DNA from: Microbacterium sp. STN6
GTDB lineage: Bacteria; Actinomycetota; Actinomycetes; Actinomycetales; Microbacteriaceae
DNA length: 64,000 nt
Reading direction: 5' to 3'
Assembly: GCF_026410545.1 (NCBI RefSeq)
Contig: NZ_JAPMIT010000002.1
Span: forward strand, 248,001 to 312,000
Shown: positions 19,601 to 27,267 of the stretch, in pieces
Position numbering within the stretch: position 1 is the first letter of the stretch
How the letters are laid out: every line of letters starts with the position of its first letter
Translations under genes and position numbers: made by a program
Notes under the pieces: model-generated
The model's database searches: none
Seen by the model: only the letters and a program-made list of their open reading frames with translations
Told to the model about the DNA's origin: nothing

Positions 19601-19716
19601 ATGCTCTCAACCGGGCACTCGCTGCGGAAGGCGACAGCACGACGGGCAGCGGCTCGACGGGCGGTTCGGGCAGCGGCTCGACGGGAAGCTCCGGCTCCGG
19701 TTCGTCCGGCAAGTAG
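16696..19716 (+). CDS. UPF0182 family membrane protein
   Basis: A 1006-residue protein of unknown function found across actinobacteria and cyanobacteria. The first third has about seven membrane helices (for example IWITIGVIVALVILFFIFSG near residue 20). The rest is a large extracytoplasmic domain. The last 120 residues are a Gly/Ser/Thr-rich linker, a helical segment (AALQQALQDAKAAMLARDQA) and another Gly/Ser tail, a shape suggesting a surface-exposed flexible end. Start GTG at 16696 with GAGGACA upstream. It lies 44 nt after the protease gene and 22 nt before the ROK gene. Confidence 0.9.
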   Translation: MTSAAAQRPTTRRRAAIWITIGVIVALVILFFIFSGLYTDWLWYQQLGFLEVLTTQWFAAAALFGIGFISLAFPMWLSIQLAYRLRPVYAKLNAQLDRYQQVIEPLRRLAMYGIPIIFGLFAGVSAGSRWQSALMWLNRTPTGKVDPQFHLDISFYLFDLPFYRGLVGFASATVIISLIAVLATTYLYGSIRITGREVRIAKAARVQIAITAAVYLLLQGVSVWLDRYATLTDANVNGGMINGAAYTDTHATIPGRAILAGIAVVVAVLFIITALVGRWRLPLIGTALLLVSAIIIGSIYPWVVQKFQVDPSEKTIEQTYVKRAIDGTRDAYGVSDVQERLYNAKTTAEQGALRQDAETTANIRIIDPAEVSQSFAQLQQFKQYYGFPDTLDVDRYKLNGKEQDTVIAVRELEQSGISSRNWFNDALVYTHGYGVVAAYGNKRSPDGQPVFLESGIPVSGELGKYQPRVYFGEKSPRYSIVGGLKNKKGGVELDYPAGKDGASQTYTTFQGNGGPKLDNLFNRLVYALKFQDEQIVLSNSVNSHSQILYDRSPVERVQKVAPYLTIDSDPYPAVVDGRIKWIIDGYTTSDSYPYSKVNSFSSAIADSQTPKTNPYAMDDINYIRNSVKATVDAYDGSVTLYAWDTSDPILKTWEKIFPTTVKPMKEMSSQLLSHVRYPADLFKVQRDVLGQFHVTDPGSFFSRDDAWVTPDDPVSSNQSLQPPYYLTMQMPGQKKPSFSLYSTYIPQATTSSTRSVLKGYLAVDADAGGTPGKIASGYGKLRLLTLPTDDNVPGPGQVQNTFGSDPNVSQALNVLRLGKTDVISGNLLTLPVGGGLLYVQPVYVKSTGETSYPLLQKVLVAFGEKIAFEDTLDGALDALFGGDSGANAGDTNVDTGNGQGGTGGTETPPADNGTGTGNGSQGGSTGSAANNAALQQALQDAKAAMLARDQALKAGDWAAYGTADQQLTDALNRALAAEGDSTTGSGSTGGSGSGSTGSSGSGSSGK

Positions 19717-19738
19717 TCGCGCGGAAGAGGGCGCACGC

Positions 19739-20872
19739 ATGTCGGGAGAGTTCGAGCTGGGGCGCACACTCCGGCCTCGAACCAAGGTTCTTCCCGAACA
19801 GGCGCGCGCCCACAACCGCTCCCTGGTTCTGCAGACGCTCTACCGCGACCGTGGCCAGAGTCGCGCCGACCTGGCCAGGGCCACGGGCCTGACCCGTGTG
19901 ACGATCTCAGACCTGGTCGCCGAGCTCGTCGCCGAGGGTGTCATCGTCGAGCTCGGCCAGCGCGACGAGGCCAGGCCGGGCAAGCCGGCGGTGCTGCTCG
20001 ACATGAACGCCGAATACGCGCAGATCGTCGGTCTCGACCTCAGCGAAGACGCGTACTTTCGTGGTGCCGTGCTCGACCTGCACGGCACGGTGCTGGCGAG
20101 CCGCGACGTGCCTCTCGACGGTGCCACGGGCGAGCGGGCGGTCACACTCGTTCTCGAACTCGCCGACGCGCTCGCTGCCGATGCGACGGCCCCTTTGCTC
20201 GGCATCGGTGTCGGCTCTCCGGGAATCGTCGATCCGACGGGTGTCGTCGTGTCGGCACCCAACCTCGGTTGGTCCGCTCTCGAGTTGCAGCAGCGCGTTC
20301 GCGAGCACACGGGCTCTGCCGCGTATGTGGGCAACGATGCGAACGTCGCCGTGCTCGCCGAGTACGGCTTCGGCCAGGCTCTCGGCGACATGATGCTCGT
20401 CAAGGTGGGCCACGGCGTCGGCGCCGGCCTGCTCGTCGGCGGTGCGCTCGTGTACGGCAGCCGGTTCGCGGCCGGCGAGATCGGCCAGGTGATGGTGGAC
20501 TCGGCGCGTGGGCCGTACGACGGGGCGCGGTCGCTGGAGGCGTCGCTCGCCGTGCCGCAGCTTCGCGAACGGCTGGGCCACGCGACATCCGCTGGTCAGG
20601 ACTCTGAAGCGGTTCTGGCCGACGCCGGCCGCCGCCTCGCCATCGTGCTCGCACCGATCGTGGGCGCCCTCAACCTTGCCGAGGTCGTGCTGAGCGGCCC
20701 CGAGGATCTGCTCGGGGGAGCGCTGACGGATGCGGCCATCGCGACGCTTCGCGAGCGAACGATGGCCGGCTTCCACACCGACGTGCAGCTGCGCATGACC
20801 GCCCTTGGCCGCGACATCGTGGTGCGCGGTGCGGGCGTCATGGTGCTGTCGGGCCAGCTCGGAGTGTCGTAG
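19739..20872 (+). CDS. ROK family transcriptional regulator
   Basis: A 377-residue sugar-responsive regulator. An N-terminal winged helix-turn-helix (about residues 20-75: NRSLVLQTLYRDRGQSRADL, ATGLTRVTISDLVAELV) precedes a ROK sugar-kinase-like domain with VGLDL, GIGVGSPGIVD and VGNDANVAVLAEYGFG. The zinc-binding CxCGxxGC motif of classical ROK proteins is absent; the equivalent stretch reads SARGPYDGARSLE. The start ATG at 19739 has a GAAGAGG ribosome site; the frame is open further upstream inside the UPF0182 gene. It may be co-transcribed with UPF0182. Its ligand is unknown. Confidence 0.85.
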   Translation: MSGEFELGRTLRPRTKVLPEQARAHNRSLVLQTLYRDRGQSRADLARATGLTRVTISDLVAELVAEGVIVELGQRDEARPGKPAVLLDMNAEYAQIVGLDLSEDAYFRGAVLDLHGTVLASRDVPLDGATGERAVTLVLELADALAADATAPLLGIGVGSPGIVDPTGVVVSAPNLGWSALELQQRVREHTGSAAYVGNDANVAVLAEYGFGQALGDMMLVKVGHGVGAGLLVGGALVYGSRFAAGEIGQVMVDSARGPYDGARSLEASLAVPQLRERLGHATSAGQDSEAVLADAGRRLAIVLAPIVGALNLAEVVLSGPEDLLGGALTDAAIATLRERTMAGFHTDVQLRMTALGRDIVVRGAGVMVLSGQLGVS

Positions 20873-20889
20873 ACCGACGGCAGCGGGCG

Positions 20890-21639
20890 TCAGGAGACCG
20901 GGCGCGGCTTCACTCGCACCGGCGCGAGGCCCGCGACCAGAACGACGGCGGTGATCGCTCCGGCAGCCATGATGCCGGCGAGCACGACGATCTGAAAACG
21001 TCCGGCTTCGAGCGGGGAGACGCCGCCGAAGATCGCACCCACGAACGCGCCTGGCAGGGTTACGAGGCCGGTCGTCTTCGTCTGATCGGTCGACGGGATC
21101 AGCGCCGAGTAGACCGACGACCGCGCGATGTCGAGGGTCGATTGGCGCGGCGTCGCCCCGAGCGCCAGCCACCCCTCGACCTCCTCCCACCGATCACCGA
21201 CGGCTTCGGTGAAACGCCGGCCGGCCAGCGTGGCGATGCTCATGGAGTTGCCGATCACGATGCCGCCGATCGCCAGCGCGTAGCGGGGCGAGAACTCGAT
21301 CGCTCCCGTGGCGAAGACGATGCTGAGGGTCATGGCGATCCCGAGCGCCATCGCGCCCGTCACCAGCCCGGCGTGGGCAAGCGACCAGCCGAGGCGATGG
21401 GATGCGGTCGCAGCAGCCACGACGAACATGACGCCGAGCGCCACGCCGACCCACAACCCGCTCGAGATCACGCCGGTCAGGATCACGCTGATGACGGCCA
21501 ACTGCAGCGTGCCTCGCAGCACGGCCAGGGCCGGCGCCCAACGGTGAGGGGCGCGGTACACGCTGAGCACGGCCGTGGCGAGCAGCACGAGTATGGCGAT
21601 GCCGAGAAGGCTCGGTAGCAGGTCGGCCGACCAGGTCAT
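20890..21639 (-). CDS. FetB/YbbM-like (UPF0014) ABC permease
   Basis: A 249-residue integral membrane protein with about seven helices. It matches the UPF0014 family, whose E. coli member FetB forms an iron exporter with the ATPase FetA. Conserved family stretches seen are RGTLQLAVISVILTG, GIVIGNSMSIATLAGRR, LALGATPRQS and TGLVTLPGAFVGAIFGGVSP. No FetA-type ATPase is in the window, so a partner must lie elsewhere or the protein acts alone. The start ATG at 21639 is fixed by a TAAACT hexamer 6 nt upstream. Confidence 0.82.
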   Translation of the reverse strand: MTWSADLLPSLLGIAILVLLATAVLSVYRAPHRWAPALAVLRGTLQLAVISVILTGVISSGLWVGVALGVMFVVAAATASHRLGWSLAHAGLVTGAMALGIAMTLSIVFATGAIEFSPRYALAIGGIVIGNSMSIATLAGRRFTEAVGDRWEEVEGWLALGATPRQSTLDIARSSVYSALIPSTDQTKTTGLVTLPGAFVGAIFGGVSPLEAGRFQIVVLAGIMAAGAITAVVLVAGLAPVRVKPRPVS

Positions 21640-21645
21640 GGGCCG

Positions 21646-21651
21646 AGTTTA
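21646..21651 (-). promoter_or_regulatory. -10 element of a leaderless promoter
   Basis: On the minus strand TAAACT, 6 nt, then the ATG at 21639. Confidence 0.5.
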
Positions 21652-21663
21652 CGCGCGCCGAGT

Positions 21664-22452
21664 TCAGCTGAGCGTGGCAGAGCGGCGCACGAACTGCACG
21701 CTGATGACCGCGACGCACATCACGATGACGCAACCGAGCACGATCGAGACGGGTCCGGGGCCTAATCCGAGTCCGCCGGCGCTCGACGGCATCGCGCCCC
21801 AATCGGCGAACGAGGCGCCGAGAGGGCGAGTGAGCACGTACGCGATCCAGAATGCTGCGGTCGCCGGCAGCACGCGCAGGCGGTACGCCGCGGCAGGCAG
21901 GGCGATGAGAACGGCGAACAGTACGCCGGATTCGAGGTAGCCGAGACCCAGCGTCTTCGCGGTCATGTCGCCCGCTGCTGTGCCGAGCGCGAAGGTGGCG
22001 ACGATGGTGGCCCAGTAGAACAGCTCCCGACGCCTGCTGCGGATGCTGTGGATCGACAGAGTGCGTTCGCTCACGTACCAGAGCGCGAAGATCCCGCCGA
22101 GGATCGTGAGGAACGCCGCAGTCGACACCGCGTAGGGCACGCCGAACTGCACGTGGATCACATCGGCCACCATCGTGCCGAACACACCCACCATGACGAC
22201 GGCTGCCCAATACAGCCATGGCAACAGGCGCCGCGCCGCGAGCTGCAGCGCAAGGACGATCACGAAGACGATCCCCGCGCCCAGCACCGCGAGCACGGGA
22301 TCAAAGCGGTGCACGAGAAAGTCCGAGGTCGTCTCGCCCATTCCCGTCGTCAAAACCTTCGTCACCCAGAACGGCACACTCGCAGCGGGCACCTTGCTGA
22401 CGTCGAATGTGGGGAGGCTGGCGCTCACAGATTTGAGTTCACGTGTGCTCAC
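21664..22452 (-). CDS. COG4705-like multi-pass membrane protein
   Basis: A 262-residue membrane protein with about eight helices. The N-terminus SKVPAASVPFWVTKVLTTGMGE is the recognisable block of the COG4705 group of uncharacterised membrane proteins; the paired ADVIHVQFGVPYAVST and GDMTAKTLGLGYLESG blocks also fit. Function unknown. The start is uncertain: GTG 22452 keeps it clear of the glycosyltransferase stop at 22478 and is preferred over the frame's open extension to 22527. GTG 22434 is also possible. Confidence 0.7.
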   Translation of the reverse strand: MSTRELKSVSASLPTFDVSKVPAASVPFWVTKVLTTGMGETTSDFLVHRFDPVLAVLGAGIVFVIVLALQLAARRLLPWLYWAAVVMVGVFGTMVADVIHVQFGVPYAVSTAAFLTILGGIFALWYVSERTLSIHSIRSRRRELFYWATIVATFALGTAAGDMTAKTLGLGYLESGVLFAVLIALPAAAYRLRVLPATAAFWIAYVLTRPLGASFADWGAMPSSAGGLGLGPGPVSIVLGCVIVMCVAVISVQFVRRSATLS

Positions 22453-22477
22453 GCTCTCAAGCGTTTCCCAACGCCTC

Positions 22478-24151
22478 TCAGAATGTCCCAAGAATTCCGC
22501 GGGCCGCCGACTGGTGCACGTTGTCATCCGCCTCGGCGGGGCGGCCGACGCCGGCGTCGCGCACCCACAGCCGCACCGTGATGCCGGTGAACTCCTGCTT
22601 GCGGGCGAGGTGGAAGTCGCGCTCCAGTGTCGCGCGCTCGCGTCGCTGGCGCGCCGACATCCCGGTAGAGCCGTCGTTGCTGAACTCCCAGACTCGTCGC
22701 GTCTCCAGCACCTCGTCGACGATCGCCGGCAGCGAGTGCTGCGTGCCGTAGAAGGTGCCGGTGCTCATGGGGGAGGCGGCGAGCGCGATGTCGTTCACAT
22801 GCGAGAAGTCGCCCGGGTACGCGAGCCGGGCCAGCGATGACACCTCGGGAAGGAACAGGATCGCGTCGCCCGCTCGAGCGTGTTTCGTCACGTATTCGGA
22901 TGCTGAAAGCATGTCTTGCGGATGCCCGGACGCCGTGCGCAGGGTCACTTGCAGCGGGGCCCCGGCCACGAGAATGATCGCGACGACGGCTGCGCAGACG
23001 AAGCGCTCGAGGTGCGATCCGCGGAGGGCCGGCTGCAGTCGCCGGGATATCTCGTAGGCTCCGTACCCGGCGAGCAGCGCGACGCCGGCCGAGCTGTAGA
23101 GCACGTATCGCACGCCGCCGTAGAGGGGAGTGCTGAGTGACGACTCGATGATGAGCGCGGCGCCGGGCAGCACGAGAAGCGGAAGTGCGAACTGCACCAG
23201 GGAGACGGGAGCGCGCTGCGGCCCGCTCGGCGCGAGCATCCCGGCACTCGGCGCGCGCATCCCGACGCTCTGCTTCGACCGCGCGCCGCCGACACCGAAC
23301 AGGAGTGCGCCACCCACGAGCGCGCTCACAGTGGCGACGACGCCGGGTGTCGAGCCGAACAGTGTGGCGTAGAGTCGGCCGGCGGCGGCCCATCCCACCG
23401 AACCGATCCAGGCGAGCTGCGCCTCCTCGGCGTGGCTGACCACGATGAGCGGAGTCATGGCCACCGCTGCGCCGCAGGCGCAGAGCATCCATGCCCTCAA
23501 CGTGGCTCTGGGAACCCGCGCCCAGAGCAGCGTCGCGCCATGTGCCAGCAGCATCAGCGTGGTCATCTCGTGCAGGTACCCCGCGAGCACGACGAGTCCC
23601 AGGTAGAGAAGCCAGCGCGGCACGGCCGAATGGTTTCCGCGGAGCGCGTGCAGCAGCGCGAGGCTCGCCGCCATCACGAGCGCGAGGTCGAGCGCGTACG
23701 ACCGGCCGACCTGGGCGTACTCGTTGACGAGGGGCAGCGCGGCGAGCACCAGCCCCGACGTGAGCGCGATCACCCACCTGCCGGTCAGCAACTGCGCCAC
23801 GCGAGCGGTGAGCGCGACGGCCGCGATGGCGCCGATGAGGGACGGAAGGCGAAGCACGACGGTACTGCTGCCAAGCGCGAACACACCGTGCATCATCAGG
23901 TAGTAGAGACCGTGCACGGCGTCCACATGGCCGAGAAGGTGCCAGAGCTGTGCCAGCGGCAGGTGTGCCGCCCAATAGGTGGCTCCCTCGGTGCCGTACA
24001 TCGAGGTGCGGCCGAGCCCCCACGCGCCCAGGGCAGCCATGACCGCGCCCGACGCTATCGAAGGCAGCCATGCCGCCAGCCCGGAGGGCATGCGGCGACT
24101 ACCCGCGGCGAGGGGCTCGCCTGCAGCCGTCAGTGTGTGCGGCCAACTCAC
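22478..24151 (-). CDS. Membrane glycosyltransferase (GT39/ArnT-like, GT-C fold)
   Basis: A 557-residue polytopic membrane protein with 10-12 hydrophobic helices. It resembles the dolichyl/decaprenyl-phosphate-sugar-dependent glycosyltransferases (PMT_2/ArnT). The first loop carries the acidic catalytic-type residue in MYGTEGATYWAAHLP, and the conserved EYAQVGRSYALDLALVMAAS block is present. It would transfer a sugar from a lipid carrier on the outer face of the membrane. The C-terminal extracytoplasmic part is about 120 residues. The start is GTG at 24151, with TACCGT 6 nt upstream. The acceptor is unknown. Confidence 0.75.
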   Translation of the reverse strand: MSWPHTLTAAGEPLAAGSRRMPSGLAAWLPSIASGAVMAALGAWGLGRTSMYGTEGATYWAAHLPLAQLWHLLGHVDAVHGLYYLMMHGVFALGSSTVVLRLPSLIGAIAAVALTARVAQLLTGRWVIALTSGLVLAALPLVNEYAQVGRSYALDLALVMAASLALLHALRGNHSAVPRWLLYLGLVVLAGYLHEMTTLMLLAHGATLLWARVPRATLRAWMLCACGAAVAMTPLIVVSHAEEAQLAWIGSVGWAAAGRLYATLFGSTPGVVATVSALVGGALLFGVGGARSKQSVGMRAPSAGMLAPSGPQRAPVSLVQFALPLLVLPGAALIIESSLSTPLYGGVRYVLYSSAGVALLAGYGAYEISRRLQPALRGSHLERFVCAAVVAIILVAGAPLQVTLRTASGHPQDMLSASEYVTKHARAGDAILFLPEVSSLARLAYPGDFSHVNDIALAASPMSTGTFYGTQHSLPAIVDEVLETRRVWEFSNDGSTGMSARQRRERATLERDFHLARKQEFTGITVRLWVRDAGVGRPAEADDNVHQSAARGILGTF

Positions 24152-24157
24152 ATGCTG

Positions 24158-24163
24158 ACGGTA
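24158..24163 (-). promoter_or_regulatory. -10 element of a leaderless promoter
   Basis: On the minus strand TACCGT, 6 nt, then the GTG at 24151. Confidence 0.5.
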
Positions 24164-24199
24164 GGCCGGTTAGCTGCGAGTTGCGTGACGCCGCGTCAC

Positions 24200-25036
24200 T
24201 CAGAACCTCTGCGCGCCGAGTACGCCGAGCAGCTCGAGCTTCTCCGCGTCCGCGGACCGTGGGGCGGCGGTCAGCACGAGCAGGCATTGGCTCTGCTCCT
24301 CGTTGAAGAGGGCCTGACAGTCCAGTTCGATGGGCCCGAGCTCGGGGTGCACGATCGTCTTGTGGTCGGCGAAGCGTTGAGCGACCTCGTGCCGTTCCCA
24401 GAGTGCCGCGAACTCCGCGCTGAGCTCCTGCAGGGTTCGTACGAGTTCCCCGGCGCGCGACCGTGAGCCCATGCTGCCGTAGGTCACTCGCAGGGTCGCG
24501 ACGAGGGCCCTGCTCTGTCGGTCCCGATCGTCTTCGGGGTACCGTTCGCGCTCGTTTTCCGGGTGCGCGAACCAGCGGTAGATGTCGCTGCGCTCGAATC
24601 CCGTGTACGCGGAGTGGTCCCCGAGCAGCGCCGCCGCCAGCCGGTTCTCGACCAGCACCTCGGCGAGGTTCGAGAGCACGAGCGCAGGTGTGTCGTCGAG
24701 GCGGTCGAGCACGCGCAGCAGGGCGGCGGAGACATGAGCGGATGCGCCCGCCCGCCCCGGCGCGTTGTGACCCGCCATGCGGAACAGGTAGTCCCGTTCG
24801 TCCGAGCTCAGCCGGAGCGCGCGGGCGAGCGACGTGAGCATCTGCGTGCTGGGCTGCGGGCCGCGCTGCTGCTCGAGTCGCGTGTAGTAGTCGGTCGACA
24901 TGGCGGCCAGCGCCGCGACCTCCTCGCGCCGCAGGCCCTCGGTGCGGCGTCTTGCGCCTTCGGTCAGGCCGACGTCCGACGGTCGAAGCGACTCGCGCCT
25001 CGTGCGGAGGAACGTGGCGAGCTCAGCGCGATCCAT
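24200..25036 (-). CDS. XRE-family regulator with MmyB-like ligand-binding domain
   Basis: A 278-residue transcriptional regulator. The N-terminal helix-turn-helix (about residues 1-85) includes EGLRREEVAALAAMSTDYYT and RLEQQRGPQPSTQML. A C-terminal MmyB-like (MLTR) domain follows, containing LVLSNLAEVLVENRLAAALLG and the usual YRWFAHPENERERYPEDDRD stretch. Family members bind a small hydrophobic ligand and usually repress the adjacent divergent gene, here the short-chain dehydrogenase 101 nt away. The start ATG at 25036 is preferred because GATGAT lies 6 nt upstream on the minus strand. Confidence 0.88.
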   Translation of the reverse strand: MDRAELATFLRTRRESLRPSDVGLTEGARRRTEGLRREEVAALAAMSTDYYTRLEQQRGPQPSTQMLTSLARALRLSSDERDYLFRMAGHNAPGRAGASAHVSAALLRVLDRLDDTPALVLSNLAEVLVENRLAAALLGDHSAYTGFERSDIYRWFAHPENERERYPEDDRDRQSRALVATLRVTYGSMGSRSRAGELVRTLQELSAEFAALWERHEVAQRFADHKTIVHPELGPIELDCQALFNEEQSQCLLVLTAAPRSADAEKLELLGVLGAQRF

Positions 25037-25042
25037 ACCTCT

Positions 25043-25048
25043 ATCATC
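25043..25048 (-). promoter_or_regulatory. Candidate -10 element of a leaderless promoter
   Basis: On the minus strand GATGAT, 6 nt, then ATG 25036. It keeps the conserved A2 and T6 but not T1. Confidence 0.35.
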
Positions 25049-25137
25049 CACCGCGGCGCGCGTGGCGAGCCAGAGACTGCGGATCCCCCGATGAGGCCTC
25101 TCTGCCACAGCCGGCCGAGCGCCCTCAGGCTTGAGCC

Positions 25138-25914
25138 ATGAACACGACAAACAACACCATCTTCATTCCGGGCGCGACGAGCGGCCTCGGGCTCGCCCTG
25201 GCGCTCTCCCTGCAGGCGAAGGGCAACACCGTCATCGTCGGCGGCCGACGGGTCGAACTGCTCGAGAGCATCGCGCGGGAGCATCCGGGCATCGATACCG
25301 TTGAGATCGACACGGCGGATGCCGCGAGCATCGGTCGGGCCGCCGAGAAGGTGCTCGCCGCGCATCCGCGCCTTAACGTGCTGGTGACGATGGCTGGCAT
25401 CATGCGGGCCGAGGACTGGCACTCGCCGGCAGGGTTCGTCGGCACAGCCGAGCAGATCGTCACCACGAACCTGCTGGGGCCCATCCGCCTGATCGGCGCC
25501 TTCATCGAGCACTTGCAGGCACAGGCGGATGCTGCCATCGTCACCGTCTCGTCAGGGCTGGCGTTCGTGCCGCTCGCCGCTACGCCGAGCTACAACGCGT
25601 CGAAGGCGGCCATCCACATGCTCAGCGAGGGGGTGCGGCTGCAGCTGGCCGACACGAGCGTGCGGGTCATCGAGCTGGTACCGCCGGCGGTGCGTACGGC
25701 ACTGATGCCCGGGCAGGAGCAGAGCCCAGTGGCGATGCCGCTCGACGAGTTCATCGCGGAGGCCGCCGCGCTGCTCGACGAGCGCCTCGAGGGCGAGGCG
25801 GGGGAGGTGCTCGTCGAGGGCGTGAAACTGCTGCGATTCGCCGAGACCCGGGGCGACTACGACGCGGTCGTTAGCCGACTGAACGCAACCGACCCGCACT
25901 CGAGGGCGAGCTGA
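25138..25914 (+). CDS. Short-chain dehydrogenase/reductase, DltE-like
   Basis: A 258-residue NAD(P)-dependent oxidoreductase. The cofactor motif GATSGLG is at about residues 13-19. The usual NNAG is replaced by TMAGIM. The catalytic Ser is in TVSSGLAF and the Tyr/Lys pair in YNASKAAIHML. It is regulated most likely by the divergent XRE protein, a very common pairing for this SDR type. The substrate is unknown. It ends 4 nt before the convergent DUF4287 gene. Confidence 0.88.
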   Translation: MNTTNNTIFIPGATSGLGLALALSLQAKGNTVIVGGRRVELLESIAREHPGIDTVEIDTADAASIGRAAEKVLAAHPRLNVLVTMAGIMRAEDWHSPAGFVGTAEQIVTTNLLGPIRLIGAFIEHLQAQADAAIVTVSSGLAFVPLAATPSYNASKAAIHMLSEGVRLQLADTSVRVIELVPPAVRTALMPGQEQSPVAMPLDEFIAEAAALLDERLEGEAGEVLVEGVKLLRFAETRGDYDAVVSRLNATDPHSRAS

Positions 25915-25918
25915 GCGC

Positions 25919-26215
25919 TCAGCTTACCGCCGGGTTCGTCGCCTTGCCGTCGAGCCACAGGGTGTCGCTCGCGTCTCGGTGGGTGCCGGTGGTGCCGACG
26001 TGCTTCGCGCTGATCGCGGGCCCGTTCTTGATGACGTGCACGAGCGCCATGCCGTGCCCGCGCCCCAGCGCGTAGTCGGTCTTGAGCCACTCGAGGATCG
26101 CGCCCGCCTTCACGGCGGGGTCGTTGAACCCCTTCTGGTTGGCAATCTCGACGAGCTCTCGCGGGGTGAGCCCGGTCTTCTCTTCGATGGTGTCCAGATA
26201 CGCCTGAAATGACAT
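25919..26215 (-). CDS. DUF4287 family protein
   Basis: A 98-residue protein of unknown function with the family's typical start MSFQAYLDTIEEKTGLTPRE and a central GFNDPAVKAGAILEWLK. The C-terminal part (GHGMALVHVIKNGPAISAKH) is also family-typical. The ATG at 26215 has GAAGAGGCGAG upstream as ribosome site. It ends almost against the SDR gene stop. Confidence 0.85.
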   Translation of the reverse strand: MSFQAYLDTIEEKTGLTPRELVEIANQKGFNDPAVKAGAILEWLKTDYALGRGHGMALVHVIKNGPAISAKHVGTTGTHRDASDTLWLDGKATNPAVS

Positions 26216-26276
26216 CTCGCCTCTTCCTCGTGCGCGGAGTTTCGACGAGTGTACCGAGCCCCTGTGACACGGCAGC

Positions 26277-26358
26277 GTTGCGGGGCGCGTGCCCGTTGCG
26301 AGGCGCGTGCCCCGTTGCGGGGCGCGTGCCCCGTTGCGGGGCGCGTGCCCGTCGCGGG
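26277..26358. repeat. Tandem 18-19 bp GC-rich repeat
   Basis: Four consecutive copies of GTTGCGGGGCGCGTGCCCC-type units with one- to two-base differences, then a partial fifth. It lies between DUF4287 and the P-loop kinase gene. Each unit carries a small self-complementary core (GGGGCGCGTGCCCC). No coding potential is evident. Confidence 0.75.
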
Positions 26359-26383
26359 ACCCGAAAGCGCCTCGTGGGACCCT

Positions 26384-26974
26384 TCATTTCAGGTCCCGCG
26401 AGACCACTTGGGGTCCCGGGACCCGAGAGCTCGTGTCTCGCGAAACCGCCGCAACCACCTTGGCGACGTCATACCCGCCACCGTCCACGAGAATGTGCGG
26501 CTCATCCGAGGCTGGCGGCTCGAAGGAGCCGAGATGCGCTTGCAGCAGCTCATCCCGGGCGTCGTGTCGGTCGCCCGCCTGTCGATTGGCCTCCACGCGC
26601 TCGAGAATCAACGATTCCGCCGCGTTGACGTAGACCAGCACGAAGCGCGAGCTCGACCGCTCGGCCAGCCGGCGCCATCCGTCTCGCAGAAAGCGCGGTG
26701 AGCTGGTGTCGTCGACGACAACTGGGCGGCCGGCAGCGAGTGCGAGGGCGGCACGCGCATCCGCTTCGTCATTTGTGCGCGCCCACTCGTTTATCGGGAT
26801 GCCCTCGCCGCCACGCAGTCCACGCTCCTCGTTGATTGCGTCCAGGCTCACGATGTCTCCGCCGAGCTCATCGGTGATTGCGCGAGCGAGCGTGCTCTTG
26901 CCCGAGAACGACCGACCACACATCAGCACGAGTAGCGGATGCGCGTCGCGTCGCTCGGCTTCTGTTTCTGCCAC
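26384..26974 (-). CDS. P-loop nucleotide kinase-like ATPase (AAA_33 type)
   Basis: A 196-residue ATP-binding protein resembling zeta-toxin/polynucleotide-kinase-like proteins. Walker A is CGRSFSGKSTLAR at about residue 20. A substrate-side acidic pair is in VVVDDTSSPRFLRDGWRR, and the lid region has LILERVEANRQAG. The substrate is unknown; phosphorylation of a nucleotide, RNA end or small metabolite would all fit. Two adjacent GTG codons are possible starts; 26974 is chosen because TAGATT lies exactly 6 nt upstream. The last 15 or so residues repeat SRDT/SRDL around VPGPQVV and may be poorly conserved. Confidence 0.75.
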   Translation of the reverse strand: MAETEAERRDAHPLLVLMCGRSFSGKSTLARAITDELGGDIVSLDAINEERGLRGGEGIPINEWARTNDEADARAALALAAGRPVVVDDTSSPRFLRDGWRRLAERSSSRFVLVYVNAAESLILERVEANRQAGDRHDARDELLQAHLGSFEPPASDEPHILVDGGGYDVAKVVAAVSRDTSSRVPGPQVVSRDLK

Positions 26975-26980
26975 CACCCG

Positions 26981-26986
26981 AATCTA
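26981..26986 (-). promoter_or_regulatory. -10 element of a leaderless promoter
   Basis: On the minus strand TAGATT, 6 nt, then the second of two adjacent GTG codons (26974). Confidence 0.45.
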
Positions 26987-27070
26987 ATGTGCGTTGGCCA
27001 ACGAAATCGCGGAAGCCGGGAGTTTCGGACTAATTTCAGCCGCCTCCACCGCAAGGGGAACCGCATACGC

Positions 27071-27104
27071 AGAACGCCCGGCCTCCGAAGAGACCGGGCG
27101 TTCT
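27071..27104. terminator. Hairpin next to the left attachment site
   Basis: Perfect 11-bp arms AGAACGCCCGG and CCGGGCGTTCT with a 12-nt loop. It lies immediately outside the left copy of the tRNA repeat, so before insertion it would have followed the tRNA-fMet gene on the minus strand. No strong T tract follows. It is probably the original terminator of that tRNA. Confidence 0.5.
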
Positions 27105-27108
27105 GACT

Positions 27109-27150
27109 TTGGTTGCGGGGGCAGGATTTGAACCTACGACCTCTGGGTTA
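27109..27150 (-). repeat. Left attachment site (attL): copy of the tRNA-fMet 3' part
   Basis: These 42 bases are identical to 35940-35981, from the CCA end of the initiator tRNA to the anticodon loop. The first mismatch falls in the anticodon (CGT instead of CAT). After three more matching bases similarity ends, so this is not a tRNA gene. Together with the integrase gene 118 bp inside, it marks the left end of an 8.8-kb integrated element. Confidence 0.9.
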
Positions 27151-27267
27151 CGAGTTAGCCGCGGAAACACGCGGAAGTCCGAGCAGGTTAGCGGCGCCGT
27201 GGTGACTCGGGTCGATGAGTTTCTGCGCCGCAGGGCACTGAGCGCATAACGATTAGGTAACGGGGAA

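Noticed and set aside
27109-27154. Possible tRNA at the left end of the island
   Set aside because: Only the 3' part of the tRNA-fMet sequence is present and the anticodon loop is altered; it is an attachment-site copy.
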